Translations under genes and position numbers: made by a program
Part shown: positions 44,669-54,846 of the stretch, one piece after another
How positions within the stretch are numbered: the stretch's first letter is position 1
Layout: every line of letters starts with the position of its first letter
Assembly (NCBI RefSeq): GCF_016428595.1
Contig: NZ_JAELVQ010000015.1
Span: 1 to 64,000, forward strand
From: Snuella sedimenti
GTDB lineage: Bacteria; Bacteroidota; Bacteroidia; Flavobacteriales; Flavobacteriaceae
Length of the DNA stretch: 64,000 bases
Direction: 5' to 3'
The notes under the pieces: model-generated
The model's input: the letters and a program-made list of their open reading frames with translations, nothing else
What the model was told of the DNA's origin: nothing
Database searches by the model: none

Positions 44669-46897
44669 ATGTACAGACTATCTAGTTTATTAATTATTGC
44701 TTTGGTTTTCGTTTCCTGTAACCAAAAAAAAGGATTGGTATTAAATACCAGCAATACCATTGAAATTAAGGAAAACGATTCCAAAGATTCTATCGTTTTA
44801 AAAGCAGCACATGTCGTGCCAACGGAAAACCAATACGAGGCGTTAAAAAATGAATTTATAGCATTTATCCATTTTGGTCCCAATACCTTTACCCGTATGG
44901 AATGGGGAAATGGTATGGAAGACCCCAAAATATTCGATTTAAAGACGCTAGATACCGACCAGTGGTGCGAGGCCATGAAAAGTGCCGGCATGAAAATGGT
45001 TGTAATTACGGTAAAGCACCACGACGGTTTTGTGCTTTGGCAAAGCCGTTATACCAAGCACGGTATCATGTCTACCGGATTTAAGGATGGTAAAGGCGAT
45101 ATTTTAAAAGAATTGTCGGAATCCTGTCAAAAGTACGGTTTAAAACTGGGTGTCTATCTATCACCGGCCGATCTGTATCAAATTGAAAATGAAGAAGGGC
45201 TTTACGGTAATCTAAGCAAATATTCAGACCGGACCATTCCAAGGTCCGTAGAAGGACGTCCGTTTGCCAATAAGACCACCTTTACGTTCAATGTTGACGA
45301 TTATAACGAGTATTTCCTAAATCAGTTGTTCGAATTATTAACAGAATATGGTCCCATACACGAAGTGTGGTTCGACGGTGCGCACCCCAAGCGCAAGGGC
45401 GGACAAAAGTACAACTATCTGGCCTGGAAAGAACTCATAAGCACATTGGCTCCAGAAGCCGTGGTCTTTGGTAAACAAGATATCAGATGGTGTGGTAACG
45501 AAGCTGGCGGGACAAGGGATACCGAATGGAACGTAATCCCTTATAAAACCAATCCCCATGAGATGAATAGCTTCGCCGATATAACAGGAGAAGACATAGG
45601 CAGCAGGGAGAAACTGTACGATGCCAAATTTTTGCATTACCAACAAGCAGAAACCAATACCTCAATTCGAGAGGGATGGTTTTACAGGGACGAGGACAAG
45701 CAAAAAGTACGCAGTGCCGATGATGTGTTCGATATTTACGAGCGGTCTGTCGGGGGCAACTCAACATTTTTATTGAACATCCCTCCAAATAGAGACGGTA
45801 AGTTTTCACCAGAAGATGTCAAGGTTCTAAATGAAGTAGGGCAACGTATTAAAGCAACCTATGGCACTAATTTATTTGAAGGCGCAAGCGGGCCATCCAA
45901 AGTGTTGGATGCAGATACGGAAAGCTATGAATTGTTGGACGGTTCAAATGAAATAATCATTAGTACCAAAGCCCCGGTGACAATCAACCGATTGGTGCTC
46001 CAGGAAGCCATAACAACGCACGGTGAGCGTATTGAAGAACATGCGTTGGATGCATGGATAGACAATGCATGGCAGGAAGTTGCAGTGGCCACCAATGTGG
46101 GGTACAAACGTATTTTACGTTTTCAGGAGGTAACGTCAGATAAATTCAGAATACGTGTACTAGCCTCACGTTTTACACCAGCAGTTTCCAATGTAACCGC
46201 GCATTATTATAAGACACGTCCGCCACAATTAACCATTTCAAGAGATGCCGAAGGAAAGCTTAACATTGCCCCCAAGAAGCATGATTTTGGTTGGAAACCA
46301 CATGGAGAAGATGCCGTTAGCAATTTGAATGCTGGATATGAAATACGCTATACCATCGATGGCAGCACACCTACAAAAACATCCAAATTATTTAAAACCC
46401 CCGAAACTATCGCTTCAACAGAGGTTAAGGCCGTTGCTATTGATAAAGAAGAAGTAGGAAGTGTAGCATCCCGTGTATTCGGTATTTTAAAGACCGACTG
46501 GAAAATTGTAGGAACAGATAGCGGAGCAGATAAACACCCAGGAACGCATGCTTTTGACGAGAACCCGAATACCTATTGGCAATCAGAAGCTAAAGGAAAG
46601 ACCCATTACATAGCCATTGACTTAGGCCGTTCCTATAATCTTAAAGGATTTGCCTATACACCGCAAACCAGACATGTCGACGGCATGATCGAACAAGGTA
46701 TTGTTAAAGTAAGTCAGGATGGTAAACAATGGAAAACCGTAGAGACCTTTGAGTTTGGAAACCTAATTAACGATCCAGTAAGAAGAAACCATTATTTTAA
46801 GAATACGGCTGAAGGTAGGTTTATTAGGATCGAGTCTAAAACCATAGCAGGAGGCAAACAAACAGCTGCCATTGCAGAGTTGGATGTTTTTGAATGA
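44669..46897 (+). CDS. GH29 alpha-L-fucosidase lipoprotein with CBM32-like domain
   Basis: The 742-residue protein has a lipobox (LVFVSC, Cys17). The GH29 catalytic module (about 50-400) contains FIHFGPNTFTRMEWGNG, VKHHDGFVLWQS and the nucleophile Asp236 in VWFDGAHP. The FDGAHP form and absence of ADGEW group it with the type-B (1,3/1,4-fucosidase) branch. A chitobiase-C-terminal-like piece (IRYTIDGSTPTKTSKLFKTP, about 570) and an F5/8-type C (CBM32-like) domain (630-742) follow. Codon use here is visibly richer in G and C than in neighbours, perhaps a later arrival. Confidence 0.88.
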   Translation: MYRLSSLLIIALVFVSCNQKKGLVLNTSNTIEIKENDSKDSIVLKAAHVVPTENQYEALKNEFIAFIHFGPNTFTRMEWGNGMEDPKIFDLKTLDTDQWCEAMKSAGMKMVVITVKHHDGFVLWQSRYTKHGIMSTGFKDGKGDILKELSESCQKYGLKLGVYLSPADLYQIENEEGLYGNLSKYSDRTIPRSVEGRPFANKTTFTFNVDDYNEYFLNQLFELLTEYGPIHEVWFDGAHPKRKGGQKYNYLAWKELISTLAPEAVVFGKQDIRWCGNEAGGTRDTEWNVIPYKTNPHEMNSFADITGEDIGSREKLYDAKFLHYQQAETNTSIREGWFYRDEDKQKVRSADDVFDIYERSVGGNSTFLLNIPPNRDGKFSPEDVKVLNEVGQRIKATYGTNLFEGASGPSKVLDADTESYELLDGSNEIIISTKAPVTINRLVLQEAITTHGERIEEHALDAWIDNAWQEVAVATNVGYKRILRFQEVTSDKFRIRVLASRFTPAVSNVTAHYYKTRPPQLTISRDAEGKLNIAPKKHDFGWKPHGEDAVSNLNAGYEIRYTIDGSTPTKTSKLFKTPETIASTEVKAVAIDKEEVGSVASRVFGILKTDWKIVGTDSGADKHPGTHAFDENPNTYWQSEAKGKTHYIAIDLGRSYNLKGFAYTPQTRHVDGMIEQGIVKVSQDGKQWKTVETFEFGNLINDPVRRNHYFKNTAEGRFIRIESKTIAGGKQTAAIAELDVFE

Positions 46898-46913
46898 ACC
46901 AATTTGAGTTTAA

Positions 46914-49295
46914 ATGAAGCAAATTGTAAAGTATAATTTTATTGGAGCTTTATTCTTTTTTGTTAGTCTGGGAGTGGCACAAAATACAGATGATTTACGT
47001 TTGTACGATAGCTTTAAACCTATTACTTCCGATAATGTTTTTAAAACCGAAGGCTATTACAATTGGGGGACATCCATATTAAAGGGAGAAGATGGTAAAT
47101 ATCATATGTTTTATGCCCGGTGGAAGAAAGAATACGGGTTTTTAGGATGGTTAACCCATTCCGAGATTGCACATGCTACGTCCAAAAAACCTACCGGCCC
47201 CTGGAAATTTAAAGAAGTAGTACTTGAAGGTGCCCGCAACAACCGATGGGATGCGATAACGGCCCATAACCCTAAAATAAAATATTTTGATGGTAAATAT
47301 TATTTGTATTACATCGCAACCAATTTAGGAGATAAAGATTTTACAGAAGAAGAACTCATAGAAACAGCCCATACAGGATACAGTCATCCAAATTGGAAAA
47401 TTTTACGCCCCAATCAACGTACTGGTGTTGCCGTTTCCAGTTCCATCAATGGACCATGGAAGCGTATGGATGTACCCTTAATAGAACCTTCGGGTCCCAT
47501 AACAACACTTACGGTAAACCCAGCTATCGATAGAGGTGGCGACGGTAACTATTATTTGATTGTTAAAGGTGATAAACCCAATGAAAAACGCTTTATAAGA
47601 AACCAGGCTATAGCCATTTCAAAGTCACCTTTAGGACCATTTGAAATTCAAGAAAAGCCGGTAATCGATTATATAGATACCGAAGACATGTCTATGTGGT
47701 ATGATGAAACCAGAAACCGCTTTTATGGTGTATTTCATGCACATGGTTTTATAGGTATGGTCACATCGCATGACGGCATCCATTGGAAAAAGGCCAATGA
47801 GTATGTACTCATGCCTAAGAAAGTTAAAATGACAGATGGATCGATGCTCGTCCCCGACCGATTAGAACGTCCATTTGTTTATCATGAAAATGGCAAACCC
47901 AAAGTACTAAGCTTGGCAGCTAAGAAGGGCGATGAATCCTATAGTATTTTCATTCCTATCGAAGAGGTATCATACCCAAAGCCGAATCATAGGCAATTGG
48001 CTTGGCAAGAAGCCGAAATGGGCGTGGTATTCCATTACGACCTGCATGTATTTGATGGTATAAAATACGGACAAGGAAATAACAGAATCGATCCTGTTTC
48101 CAATTATCAGATATTTAATCCGAAACAATTAGACACAGACCAATGGGTTAAGGCAGCTAAGGATGCTGGTGCCAAATTTGCGATTTTAACAGCAACACAC
48201 GAAACGGGCTTTGCCCTGTACCAATCTAAAGTTAATCCCTATTGTTTAAGAGCAGTAGATTGGCGTGATGGTAAAGGTGATATTGTAGCCGATTTTGTGG
48301 CCTCTTGTAGAAAGTATGGCATTAAGCCAGGCATCTATTTAGGTATTCGATGGAATTCATTTTTAGGTGTTCATGACTTTAAGGTTAATGGAGAAGGCGC
48401 ATTTAAGGAAAACCGTCAGAAGTGGTATAACCAAATGATAGAGGGTATGGTAAAAGAAATATGTACCAATTATGGAGAACTTTTTGAAATCTGGTTTGAT
48501 GGTGGTGCCGACCATCCCGATAATGGAGCTCCAGATGTTTTGCCCATCGTTAGAAAATATCAGCCTAATTGCCTGTTCTACCATAATGGACAGTTGGCAG
48601 AAGCACGTTGGGGTGGTTCCGAATCAGGAACAGTTGCCGATTCATGTTGGTCAACATTTCCTTATAGTGCCACAGGAGCAGGTGAAAGTGCTAGAAAAAA
48701 TATAGCAACCAATAATTTTCAGTTACTAAAAGAAGGCGATCCCAATGGAAAATTTTGGGTGCCGGCCATGGCCGATGCACCCTTAAGAGGCTATAATGGA
48801 CGTCATGAGTGGTTTTGGGAACCCGGTGATGAAACGCATATTTTCCCTTTGGAAAATTTAATGGATATGTATTATAAGTCTGTTGGCAGAAATGCAACCC
48901 TTATCATGGGCTTAACACCAGACCCTGAAGGGCTGTTGCCTGAACCCGATGCCAAACGATTAAAAGAATGGGGAGATGAGATTAATAGGCGGTTTTTTAA
49001 ACCATTAAAAACAGTATCAGGAACAGGAGATAAATTGATATTGAAACTTGATACAGCTACAGAAATCAATCATGTAATTATTCAGGAAGATATCAAACTA
49101 GGGGAACGTGTTAGAGCCTATGCAGTTGAGGCTTTTGTAAATGGGAAATGGAAAGAAGTATTTAGAGGTAAAAGCATTGGACATAAGCGAATAGAACAAT
49201 TCGAAAGTATAAAAGTAAGTCGATTGCGACTCAGAATTTTAAAGAGAGATAGAGAGCCTCAAATAAAAAGCTTTAGTGTTTATAATGTAAACTAA
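46914..49295 (+). CDS. bimodular GH43/GH117-like plus GH29 enzyme
   Basis: The 793-residue exported protein has two catalytic-looking modules. Residues 25-355 form a five-bladed-propeller-like part (NWGTSILKGEDGKYHMFYARW, AHNPKIKYFDGKYYLYYIA, WYDETRNRFYGVFHAHGFIG) as in GH43/GH117. Residues 360-690 are a GH29 barrel with Asp529 in IWFDGGADHPDNG as likely nucleophile, though HHDG is replaced by THETG. A C-terminal sandwich (700-793) closes the chain. Two linked activities on neighbouring sugars would fit a branched fucose-rich glycan, but neither specificity is certain. Confidence 0.8.
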   Translation: MKQIVKYNFIGALFFFVSLGVAQNTDDLRLYDSFKPITSDNVFKTEGYYNWGTSILKGEDGKYHMFYARWKKEYGFLGWLTHSEIAHATSKKPTGPWKFKEVVLEGARNNRWDAITAHNPKIKYFDGKYYLYYIATNLGDKDFTEEELIETAHTGYSHPNWKILRPNQRTGVAVSSSINGPWKRMDVPLIEPSGPITTLTVNPAIDRGGDGNYYLIVKGDKPNEKRFIRNQAIAISKSPLGPFEIQEKPVIDYIDTEDMSMWYDETRNRFYGVFHAHGFIGMVTSHDGIHWKKANEYVLMPKKVKMTDGSMLVPDRLERPFVYHENGKPKVLSLAAKKGDESYSIFIPIEEVSYPKPNHRQLAWQEAEMGVVFHYDLHVFDGIKYGQGNNRIDPVSNYQIFNPKQLDTDQWVKAAKDAGAKFAILTATHETGFALYQSKVNPYCLRAVDWRDGKGDIVADFVASCRKYGIKPGIYLGIRWNSFLGVHDFKVNGEGAFKENRQKWYNQMIEGMVKEICTNYGELFEIWFDGGADHPDNGAPDVLPIVRKYQPNCLFYHNGQLAEARWGGSESGTVADSCWSTFPYSATGAGESARKNIATNNFQLLKEGDPNGKFWVPAMADAPLRGYNGRHEWFWEPGDETHIFPLENLMDMYYKSVGRNATLIMGLTPDPEGLLPEPDAKRLKEWGDEINRRFFKPLKTVSGTGDKLILKLDTATEINHVIIQEDIKLGERVRAYAVEAFVNGKWKEVFRGKSIGHKRIEQFESIKVSRLRLRILKRDREPQIKSFSVYNVN

Positions 49296-49296
49296 A

Positions 49297-49983
49297 ATGA
49301 ATCATAAAAAGTATTCAAATAAACCACTTTACATAATACTGTTGCTAACAGTATTTATTACGAGTGGTTTTTATAACGAAAAACCAAAAATACTAATCAT
49401 AGGAGACTCCATATCTATTGGATATACACCCTTTGTAAAGAAAAATTTAGCAGCAACAGCAATTGTAGAGCATAATCCAGGCAACGCACAACATACGGGT
49501 ACAGGATTAAAGCAGATTGAAGCTTGGATAGGAGATACCAACTGGGACATCATTCAGTTTAATTGGGGACTTTGGGATCTATGCTATCGACATCCAGATT
49601 CGAAAGAGTATGGTAACAGAGATAAAATAAACGGAAAGGTAACCTATACCGTTGAAGAATATGCAGCTAATTTAGATACTTTGGTTAGAAAGATTAAAGA
49701 AAAGTCAAATGCAAAATTGGTTTTTGTAACAACTAGCTACGTACCCAAGGAAGAAGCAGGAAGGTTTGAAGCAGATGCTAAAAGATACAATAAAGCGGCA
49801 ATAGCCGTTATGAAAAAGCATAATGTAAGTGTTAATCATATCTATAAAGCATCGAAAACCATCCACAAGAAATATGGGAAAGGATCTCACGATGTCCATT
49901 ATACTAAAGATGGATATAAAAAGTTGGGTAAAATAGTATCGGGGTTTTTATTTGAACAATTAAAAATGCTCAAAAAACAATAG
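49297..49983 (+). CDS. SGNH-family esterase
   Basis: The 228-residue protein has an N-terminal hydrophobic segment (residues 11-25). The SGNH blocks are nucleophile Ser38 in IIGDSISIGYTP, the Gly/Asn blocks in NPGNAQHTG and FNWGLWDL, and the Asp-x-His end in SHDVHYTKDG. Such enzymes remove acetyl or other ester groups from polysaccharides. It follows the bimodular GH29 by one base. Its place in the operon suggests deacetylation of the target glycan before fucosidase action. Confidence 0.85.
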   Translation: MNHKKYSNKPLYIILLLTVFITSGFYNEKPKILIIGDSISIGYTPFVKKNLAATAIVEHNPGNAQHTGTGLKQIEAWIGDTNWDIIQFNWGLWDLCYRHPDSKEYGNRDKINGKVTYTVEEYAANLDTLVRKIKEKSNAKLVFVTTSYVPKEEAGRFEADAKRYNKAAIAVMKKHNVSVNHIYKASKTIHKKYGKGSHDVHYTKDGYKKLGKIVSGFLFEQLKMLKKQ

Positions 49984-50000
49984 TTTCAAGCTAAGATAAA

Positions 50001-52361
50001 ATGAGAAGAATAGTTGGTATTTCATTCATACTATGTATCCAAATGTTACTTGGCTGTAAACCCCAAGTACTTGATATTTATGTTAATCCCAATGGTAATA
50101 ATGCCGCTTCAGGATTTAAAGATGGGCCGTTAGCAACCATAGCTTCAGCTTTAGCAAAAGCAGAAGCCCATAAAGAAACATATCCAGAAGCACACGTTAA
50201 CATTTATCTACAAGAGGGAGAATACCATTTAGTAAAACCAATTGTAATAACCTCTCAGCTAAGCCATCTTAACATTATTGGAGAAGGATCGGATAAAGTA
50301 ATTATAAAAGGATCTGAACAGTTAGATTTGAATTGGGTTAAACAATCAGACTCTATATGGATAGCAGAGGTAAAAGGACATTTAAATTTCGATCAATTCT
50401 TTGTAAATGGGCAGCAACAAATATTGGCAAGATACCCTAATTACAGTGAAGAAGGCGGACACTGGCAAGGGCATGCAGTGGATGCCATTTCGCTAGAACG
50501 TGTAAAATCATGGAAACAACCTAAAGGAGCAATTGTACACGCCATGCATAGTGGTGAATGGGGCGATTTTCATTATAGGATATCAAAAGCCAATGAAGAT
50601 GGTACGGTAGACTTAACAGGAGGGCATCAAAATAACCGACCTTCAAAAATGCACGAACGTTTTAGAATGGTTGAGAACGTTTTGGAAGAACTGGACAGTC
50701 CAGGAGAGTGGTATTTTGATAAAGACACAAAGCAGCTTTATTATTGGCCTTCGGAAAATGTAAATGTCGAAACAGCTGTTTTTGAAGGTGCTATCTTAAA
50801 GAATTTGATAAGCATTCAGGGAACTGAGCCTGAGCCTGTACAAGATATTAACATCAAGGGAATTAAGTTTACACATACGCAAAGAACCTTTATGGAAGAT
50901 TATGAGCCTTTGTTGCGAAGTGATTGGACCATATATAGAGGAGGAGCTCTGTTTATTGAAGGAACTGAAAAGGTAAGCATCACCGATTGTGAGTTTGTTA
51001 ACTTGGGAGGGAACGTCATTTTTGCAAGTAACTACAATCGCGATATTACCATAGAACGAAACCACATTCACGATTGTGGGGCTACTGCTATTAGTTTTGT
51101 TGGTGACCCAAAAGCGGTACGTTCGCCCTCATTTCAATATGGGGAATATGTCAATTTAGCCGAAATGGATACCATACCAGGTCCTGCTACAAATAATTAT
51201 CCAAGTAAATCCGTTGTCAACGATAACTTGATTTACAGAATTGGACGCATTGAAAAACAAACAGCAGGCGTACAACTTTCAATGGCAATGGATATAACCA
51301 TAAGCAATAATAGTATTTACGACATACCACGCGCAGGAATCAATGTTAGCGAAGGAACTTGGGGAGGCCATGTTATAGAATTTAATGATGTATTTAACAC
51401 CGTATTGGAAACTTCCGATCACGGAGCGTTTAACTCCTGGGGGCGCGATCGGTTTTGGCATCCAAACAGATCTGTGATGAACGAGTTAACAACCAATAAT
51501 CCGCAGATGCCATATTGGGATGCCATACATACCACTATCATTAGAAATAATCGTTTTAGATGCGATCATGGGTGGGACATCGATTTGGATGATGGTTCTT
51601 CAAATTATACCATATACAATAATTTATGTTTAAACGGAGGCATTAAACTGCGTGAAGGGTTTTACAGAACTGTAGAAAATAATATTATGGTTAACAATGG
51701 TTTTCATCCGCATGTTTGGTTTAAAAATAGCGGCGACATATTTAGGAAAAATATTGTTTTTACAAGTCATCGAGATATAAGACTATTAGCTTGGGGAAAA
51801 GAAGTGGACTATAATTTCTTTCCTAATGAATCCAGTTTAAAAGAAGCACAGACAAAAGGCGTTGATGCCCATAGTATATTTGGAGATATTGAGTTTAAAG
51901 ACCCAACTAGAGGAAACTACGATTTAGTTGATACAACAGAAGTATCAAAAATTGGTTTTAAACCTTTTAGAACGGATGTCTTTGGGGTTAAAACACAAAA
52001 ATTAAAAGCTTTGGCTAAAAATCCTGATTTTCCGGAAGTGTACTTAAGTACTTCTAAAAAGAAAGGGAAAGTCATTGTATGGCAGTATGCCAACATAAAA
52101 AACATAGAAACTATTGAAGAGCGTTCGGCATCGGGATTAAACAAAACGGCTGGTGTTTTGGTCGTATCACTTAATGAAAAGAGTATACTTAAAAAATCAG
52201 GAATTCAGGAAGGTGATGTAATCATTCGAGTTGAAGGCACTGAAATTGAAAATGTATCAGATTTAATAAATAACTTTCAGAAGTTAAACTGGAAAGGTAA
52301 AATGAAACTGGGTATCTTTAGAAACCAGAAAGAGCAAGCCGTTAATTTAATAACAAAATAA
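50001..52361 (+). CDS. GH141-like right-handed beta-helix lipoprotein with PDZ domain
   Basis: The 786-residue protein has a lipobox (LLGC, Cys19). A long parallel beta-helix follows (about 25-640), with YVNPNGNNAASGFKDGPLATI at its start and repeats such as ITIERNHIHDCGATAISF and ITISNNSIYDIPRAGINVS. The opening and the length fit GH141, which includes alpha-L-fucosidase and xylanase members. A PDZ domain at about 700-780 (KKSGIQEGDVIIRVEGTEI) is unusual for a glycosidase. It may help recognise polypeptide ends or anchor a complex. Confidence 0.78.
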   Translation: MRRIVGISFILCIQMLLGCKPQVLDIYVNPNGNNAASGFKDGPLATIASALAKAEAHKETYPEAHVNIYLQEGEYHLVKPIVITSQLSHLNIIGEGSDKVIIKGSEQLDLNWVKQSDSIWIAEVKGHLNFDQFFVNGQQQILARYPNYSEEGGHWQGHAVDAISLERVKSWKQPKGAIVHAMHSGEWGDFHYRISKANEDGTVDLTGGHQNNRPSKMHERFRMVENVLEELDSPGEWYFDKDTKQLYYWPSENVNVETAVFEGAILKNLISIQGTEPEPVQDINIKGIKFTHTQRTFMEDYEPLLRSDWTIYRGGALFIEGTEKVSITDCEFVNLGGNVIFASNYNRDITIERNHIHDCGATAISFVGDPKAVRSPSFQYGEYVNLAEMDTIPGPATNNYPSKSVVNDNLIYRIGRIEKQTAGVQLSMAMDITISNNSIYDIPRAGINVSEGTWGGHVIEFNDVFNTVLETSDHGAFNSWGRDRFWHPNRSVMNELTTNNPQMPYWDAIHTTIIRNNRFRCDHGWDIDLDDGSSNYTIYNNLCLNGGIKLREGFYRTVENNIMVNNGFHPHVWFKNSGDIFRKNIVFTSHRDIRLLAWGKEVDYNFFPNESSLKEAQTKGVDAHSIFGDIEFKDPTRGNYDLVDTTEVSKIGFKPFRTDVFGVKTQKLKALAKNPDFPEVYLSTSKKKGKVIVWQYANIKNIETIEERSASGLNKTAGVLVVSLNEKSILKKSGIQEGDVIIRVEGTEIENVSDLINNFQKLNWKGKMKLGIFRNQKEQAVNLITK

Positions 52362-52362
52362 A

Positions 52363-53940
52363 ATGAAGAAGCACTTAATTTTAGCAATTCTTTGCATCGT
52401 TTTATTACAGATGTCTTGCGCTAAAAAGCAGAAAATTGAGGTAGAACAAGAAGTTGTAACATCACCTAATATTATTTATGTATTGGCAGACGATCTGGGG
52501 ATTGGCGATATTAAAGCATTTAACCCTGATGGTAAGATAAAAACACCCAATATAGATAAATTAGCTCAAGGCGGAATGAAATTTACCGATGCACATACGT
52601 CTTCATCTGTTTGTACACCTACACGCTATGGTATCCTCACGGGCCGTTATAATTGGCGGAGTAAGCTTAAAAGCGGTGTTTTAACAGGGACATCCAAAGC
52701 TTTAATTCCAAATAATAGGGCTACAGTGGCTTCATTTCTCAAAAAGAACGGTTATTACACTGGTTTTATAGGTAAATGGCACTTAGGTTGGGATTGGGCC
52801 AAAACACAAAGTGACAGCCTATTGGGTAATGGATGGAACCCTGGAGACTTTAAGAATATCGATTTTTCAAAGCCTATTAAAAATGGACCAAACGATGTGG
52901 GGTTTGACTATGCTTACGGACATTCGGGTTCGTTGGACATGGCGCCTTATGTATATGTCGAAAATGGTATGCCAACCGCCATGCCAGATACGGTAACGGT
53001 CGATAAAGGAAAATATACATGGTGGCGCGAAGGACCGACAAGTCCCGATTTTGTTCATGAAGATGTAACCCCTAACTTTTTTAGAAGGTCTTTTAATTTT
53101 ATAAAAGAGCAAGCTAAAAATGAGAAACCATTCTTTTTGTATTTAGCCTTGCCTTCACCGCATACCCCAATTTTACCTACTAAGGAGTGGTTGGGTAAAA
53201 GTGGTTTAAACCCCTATGCCGATTTTGTGATGGAAGTAGATGGTTATATGGGACAATTACAGGCAGCCATTAAAGAAGCCGGAATCGAAGAGAATACAAT
53301 TGTCATTTTTACAAGTGATAACGGATGTTCGCCTCAAGCCGATTATAAGGTGTTAGCAGCATTTGATCATAATCCGAGTAGTATTTACAGGGGACATAAA
53401 GCCGATATTTTTGAAGGGGGACATCGTGTGCCGTTTATTGTAAAATGGCCGGAAATGGTGAAAGCTGGATCCGTTTCGGGTAAAACAATATGCACCACAG
53501 ACTTGTTCGCTACCTGTGCCGATATTGTAAATGCAAAGTTGACCGATAATGAAGCAGAAGACAGTTTTTCAATGTTACCACTTTTAACAAATAATGAAAA
53601 GATGTTTAAGCGGGAGGCTACCATTCACAGTTCCATTAATGGAAGTTTTGCCATTCGGCAAGGTGATTATAAATTGGTGATGGCACCGGGTTCTGCCGGT
53701 TGGAGTTTTCCCAAGCCCAATTCAAAGGATGTCGCGTCCTTACCTGAGATCCAACTATATAATCTGGTTACCGATCCCGGTGAAACGCAAAATATTTATA
53801 ATGAGCATCCTGAAAAAGTAGCCAAGCTTAAAGCATTATTGCAAAAGCAAATCCTCGAAGGCAGAAGCACACCGGGTGAAGCTCAGAAAAATGATTCGGT
53901 AGCAAACTGGAAACAAATTAATTGGGAAAAGTCAAGATGA
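52363..53940 (+). CDS. sulfatase of the formylglycine type (S1 family)
   Basis: The 525-residue lipoprotein (Cys19) has the S1 sulfatase signature SSVCTPTRYGILTGRYNW. In it Cys84 is the residue that FGE/anSME maturation turns into formylglycine. LADDLG (Asp43, Asp44) and FTSDNG supply calcium ligands. SVCTPTRY is typical of the S1_15/S1_16-like branch found in fucoidan and carrageenan loci. Desulfation would expose fucose or galactose residues for the glycosidases. No maturase gene is in the window. Confidence 0.92.
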   Translation: MKKHLILAILCIVLLQMSCAKKQKIEVEQEVVTSPNIIYVLADDLGIGDIKAFNPDGKIKTPNIDKLAQGGMKFTDAHTSSSVCTPTRYGILTGRYNWRSKLKSGVLTGTSKALIPNNRATVASFLKKNGYYTGFIGKWHLGWDWAKTQSDSLLGNGWNPGDFKNIDFSKPIKNGPNDVGFDYAYGHSGSLDMAPYVYVENGMPTAMPDTVTVDKGKYTWWREGPTSPDFVHEDVTPNFFRRSFNFIKEQAKNEKPFFLYLALPSPHTPILPTKEWLGKSGLNPYADFVMEVDGYMGQLQAAIKEAGIEENTIVIFTSDNGCSPQADYKVLAAFDHNPSSIYRGHKADIFEGGHRVPFIVKWPEMVKAGSVSGKTICTTDLFATCADIVNAKLTDNEAEDSFSMLPLLTNNEKMFKREATIHSSINGSFAIRQGDYKLVMAPGSAGWSFPKPNSKDVASLPEIQLYNLVTDPGETQNIYNEHPEKVAKLKALLQKQILEGRSTPGEAQKNDSVANWKQINWEKSR

Positions 53941-53988
53941 GTTCAATAACAAAAACAAATAAATAAAAACAATAAATAATCAATAAAA

Positions 53989-54846
53989 ATGAAATTAATA
54001 CGATTTGGAGAAGTAGGAAATGAAAAACCTGGCGTGCAATTAGAAGATGGAACACGAATAGATGTATCTGCATTCGGACAGGATTATGACGAAGCTTTTT
54101 TTGGTGGAGATGGCCTAGAAAGATTAAGTTCTTGGTTGGAAAGTAACGCTTCTGGCTGTCCTAAGATTACCGATACTGCGCGTTTGGCAGTGCCCTTAGT
54201 ACGTCCTTCCAAAATTGTTTGTGTAGGTTTAAATTACGCCAAGCATGCAGAAGAAGCAGGAATGGCTATACCCAAAGAGCCTGTATTGTTCTTTAAGGCA
54301 ACCTCTGCTTTAGTTGGGCCAAATGATGATGTGGTAATACCAAAAGGAAGTGAAAAAACAGATTGGGAGGTAGAATTAGCGATTGTTATTGGCAAAAAAG
54401 CATCTTATGTAGAAAAGGAAGATGCCTATAATCACATAGCAGGTTATGTGCTGCATAACGATATTTCCGAACGCGCCTATCAAATAGAAAAAGAAGGGCA
54501 ATGGTGTAAAGGGAAAGGATGCGATACCTTTGCGCCAGTTGGGCCATTTATCGCCACTAAAGATGAAATACCAAACCCTAACAACCTTAATTTATGGCTA
54601 AAAGTTAACGGTAAAGAGCTACAAAACTCATCGACCTCAGACTTTATTTTCAATGTAGAAGAAGTAGTGTCCTATATTTCACAATTTATGACTTTGTTAC
54701 CAGGAGACATTATTTCAACAGGAACACCTTTTGGTGTAGGCTTAGGGTTTAACCCACCTATATACCTTAAACCAGGGGATGTAATGGAATTGGGTATCGA
54801 TGGATTAGGAGTATCCAAACAAGTAGCCAAAGCTTACAATGGTTAA
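53989..54846 (+). CDS. FAH-family hydrolase, probably 2,4-diketo-3-deoxy-L-fuconate hydrolase
   Basis: The 285-residue protein has the fumarylacetoacetase fold with PSKIVCVGLNYAKHAEEAGM. The metal-binding E-x-E...D set sits in DWEVELAIVIGKKA and LHNDISERAYQ. GPFIATKDE and DIISTGTPFGVG are also conserved. In the non-phosphorylating fucose route such an enzyme cleaves 2,4-diketo-3-deoxy-L-fuconate to pyruvate and L-lactate, which fits the setting well. It carries no signal peptide, so it acts in the cytoplasm. Its 3' end overlaps the GH16 gene by eight bases. Confidence 0.86.
   Translation: MKLIRFGEVGNEKPGVQLEDGTRIDVSAFGQDYDEAFFGGDGLERLSSWLESNASGCPKITDTARLAVPLVRPSKIVCVGLNYAKHAEEAGMAIPKEPVLFFKATSALVGPNDDVVIPKGSEKTDWEVELAIVIGKKASYVEKEDAYNHIAGYVLHNDISERAYQIEKEGQWCKGKGCDTFAPVGPFIATKDEIPNPNNLNLWLKVNGKELQNSSTSDFIFNVEEVVSYISQFMTLLPGDIISTGTPFGVGLGFNPPIYLKPGDVMELGIDGLGVSKQVAKAYNG

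Noticed and set aside
45338-45809. Two overlapping minus-strand frames of 102 and 108 residues
   Set aside because: They are antisense to the GH29 lipoprotein; they are long only because the local codon use is richer in G and C.
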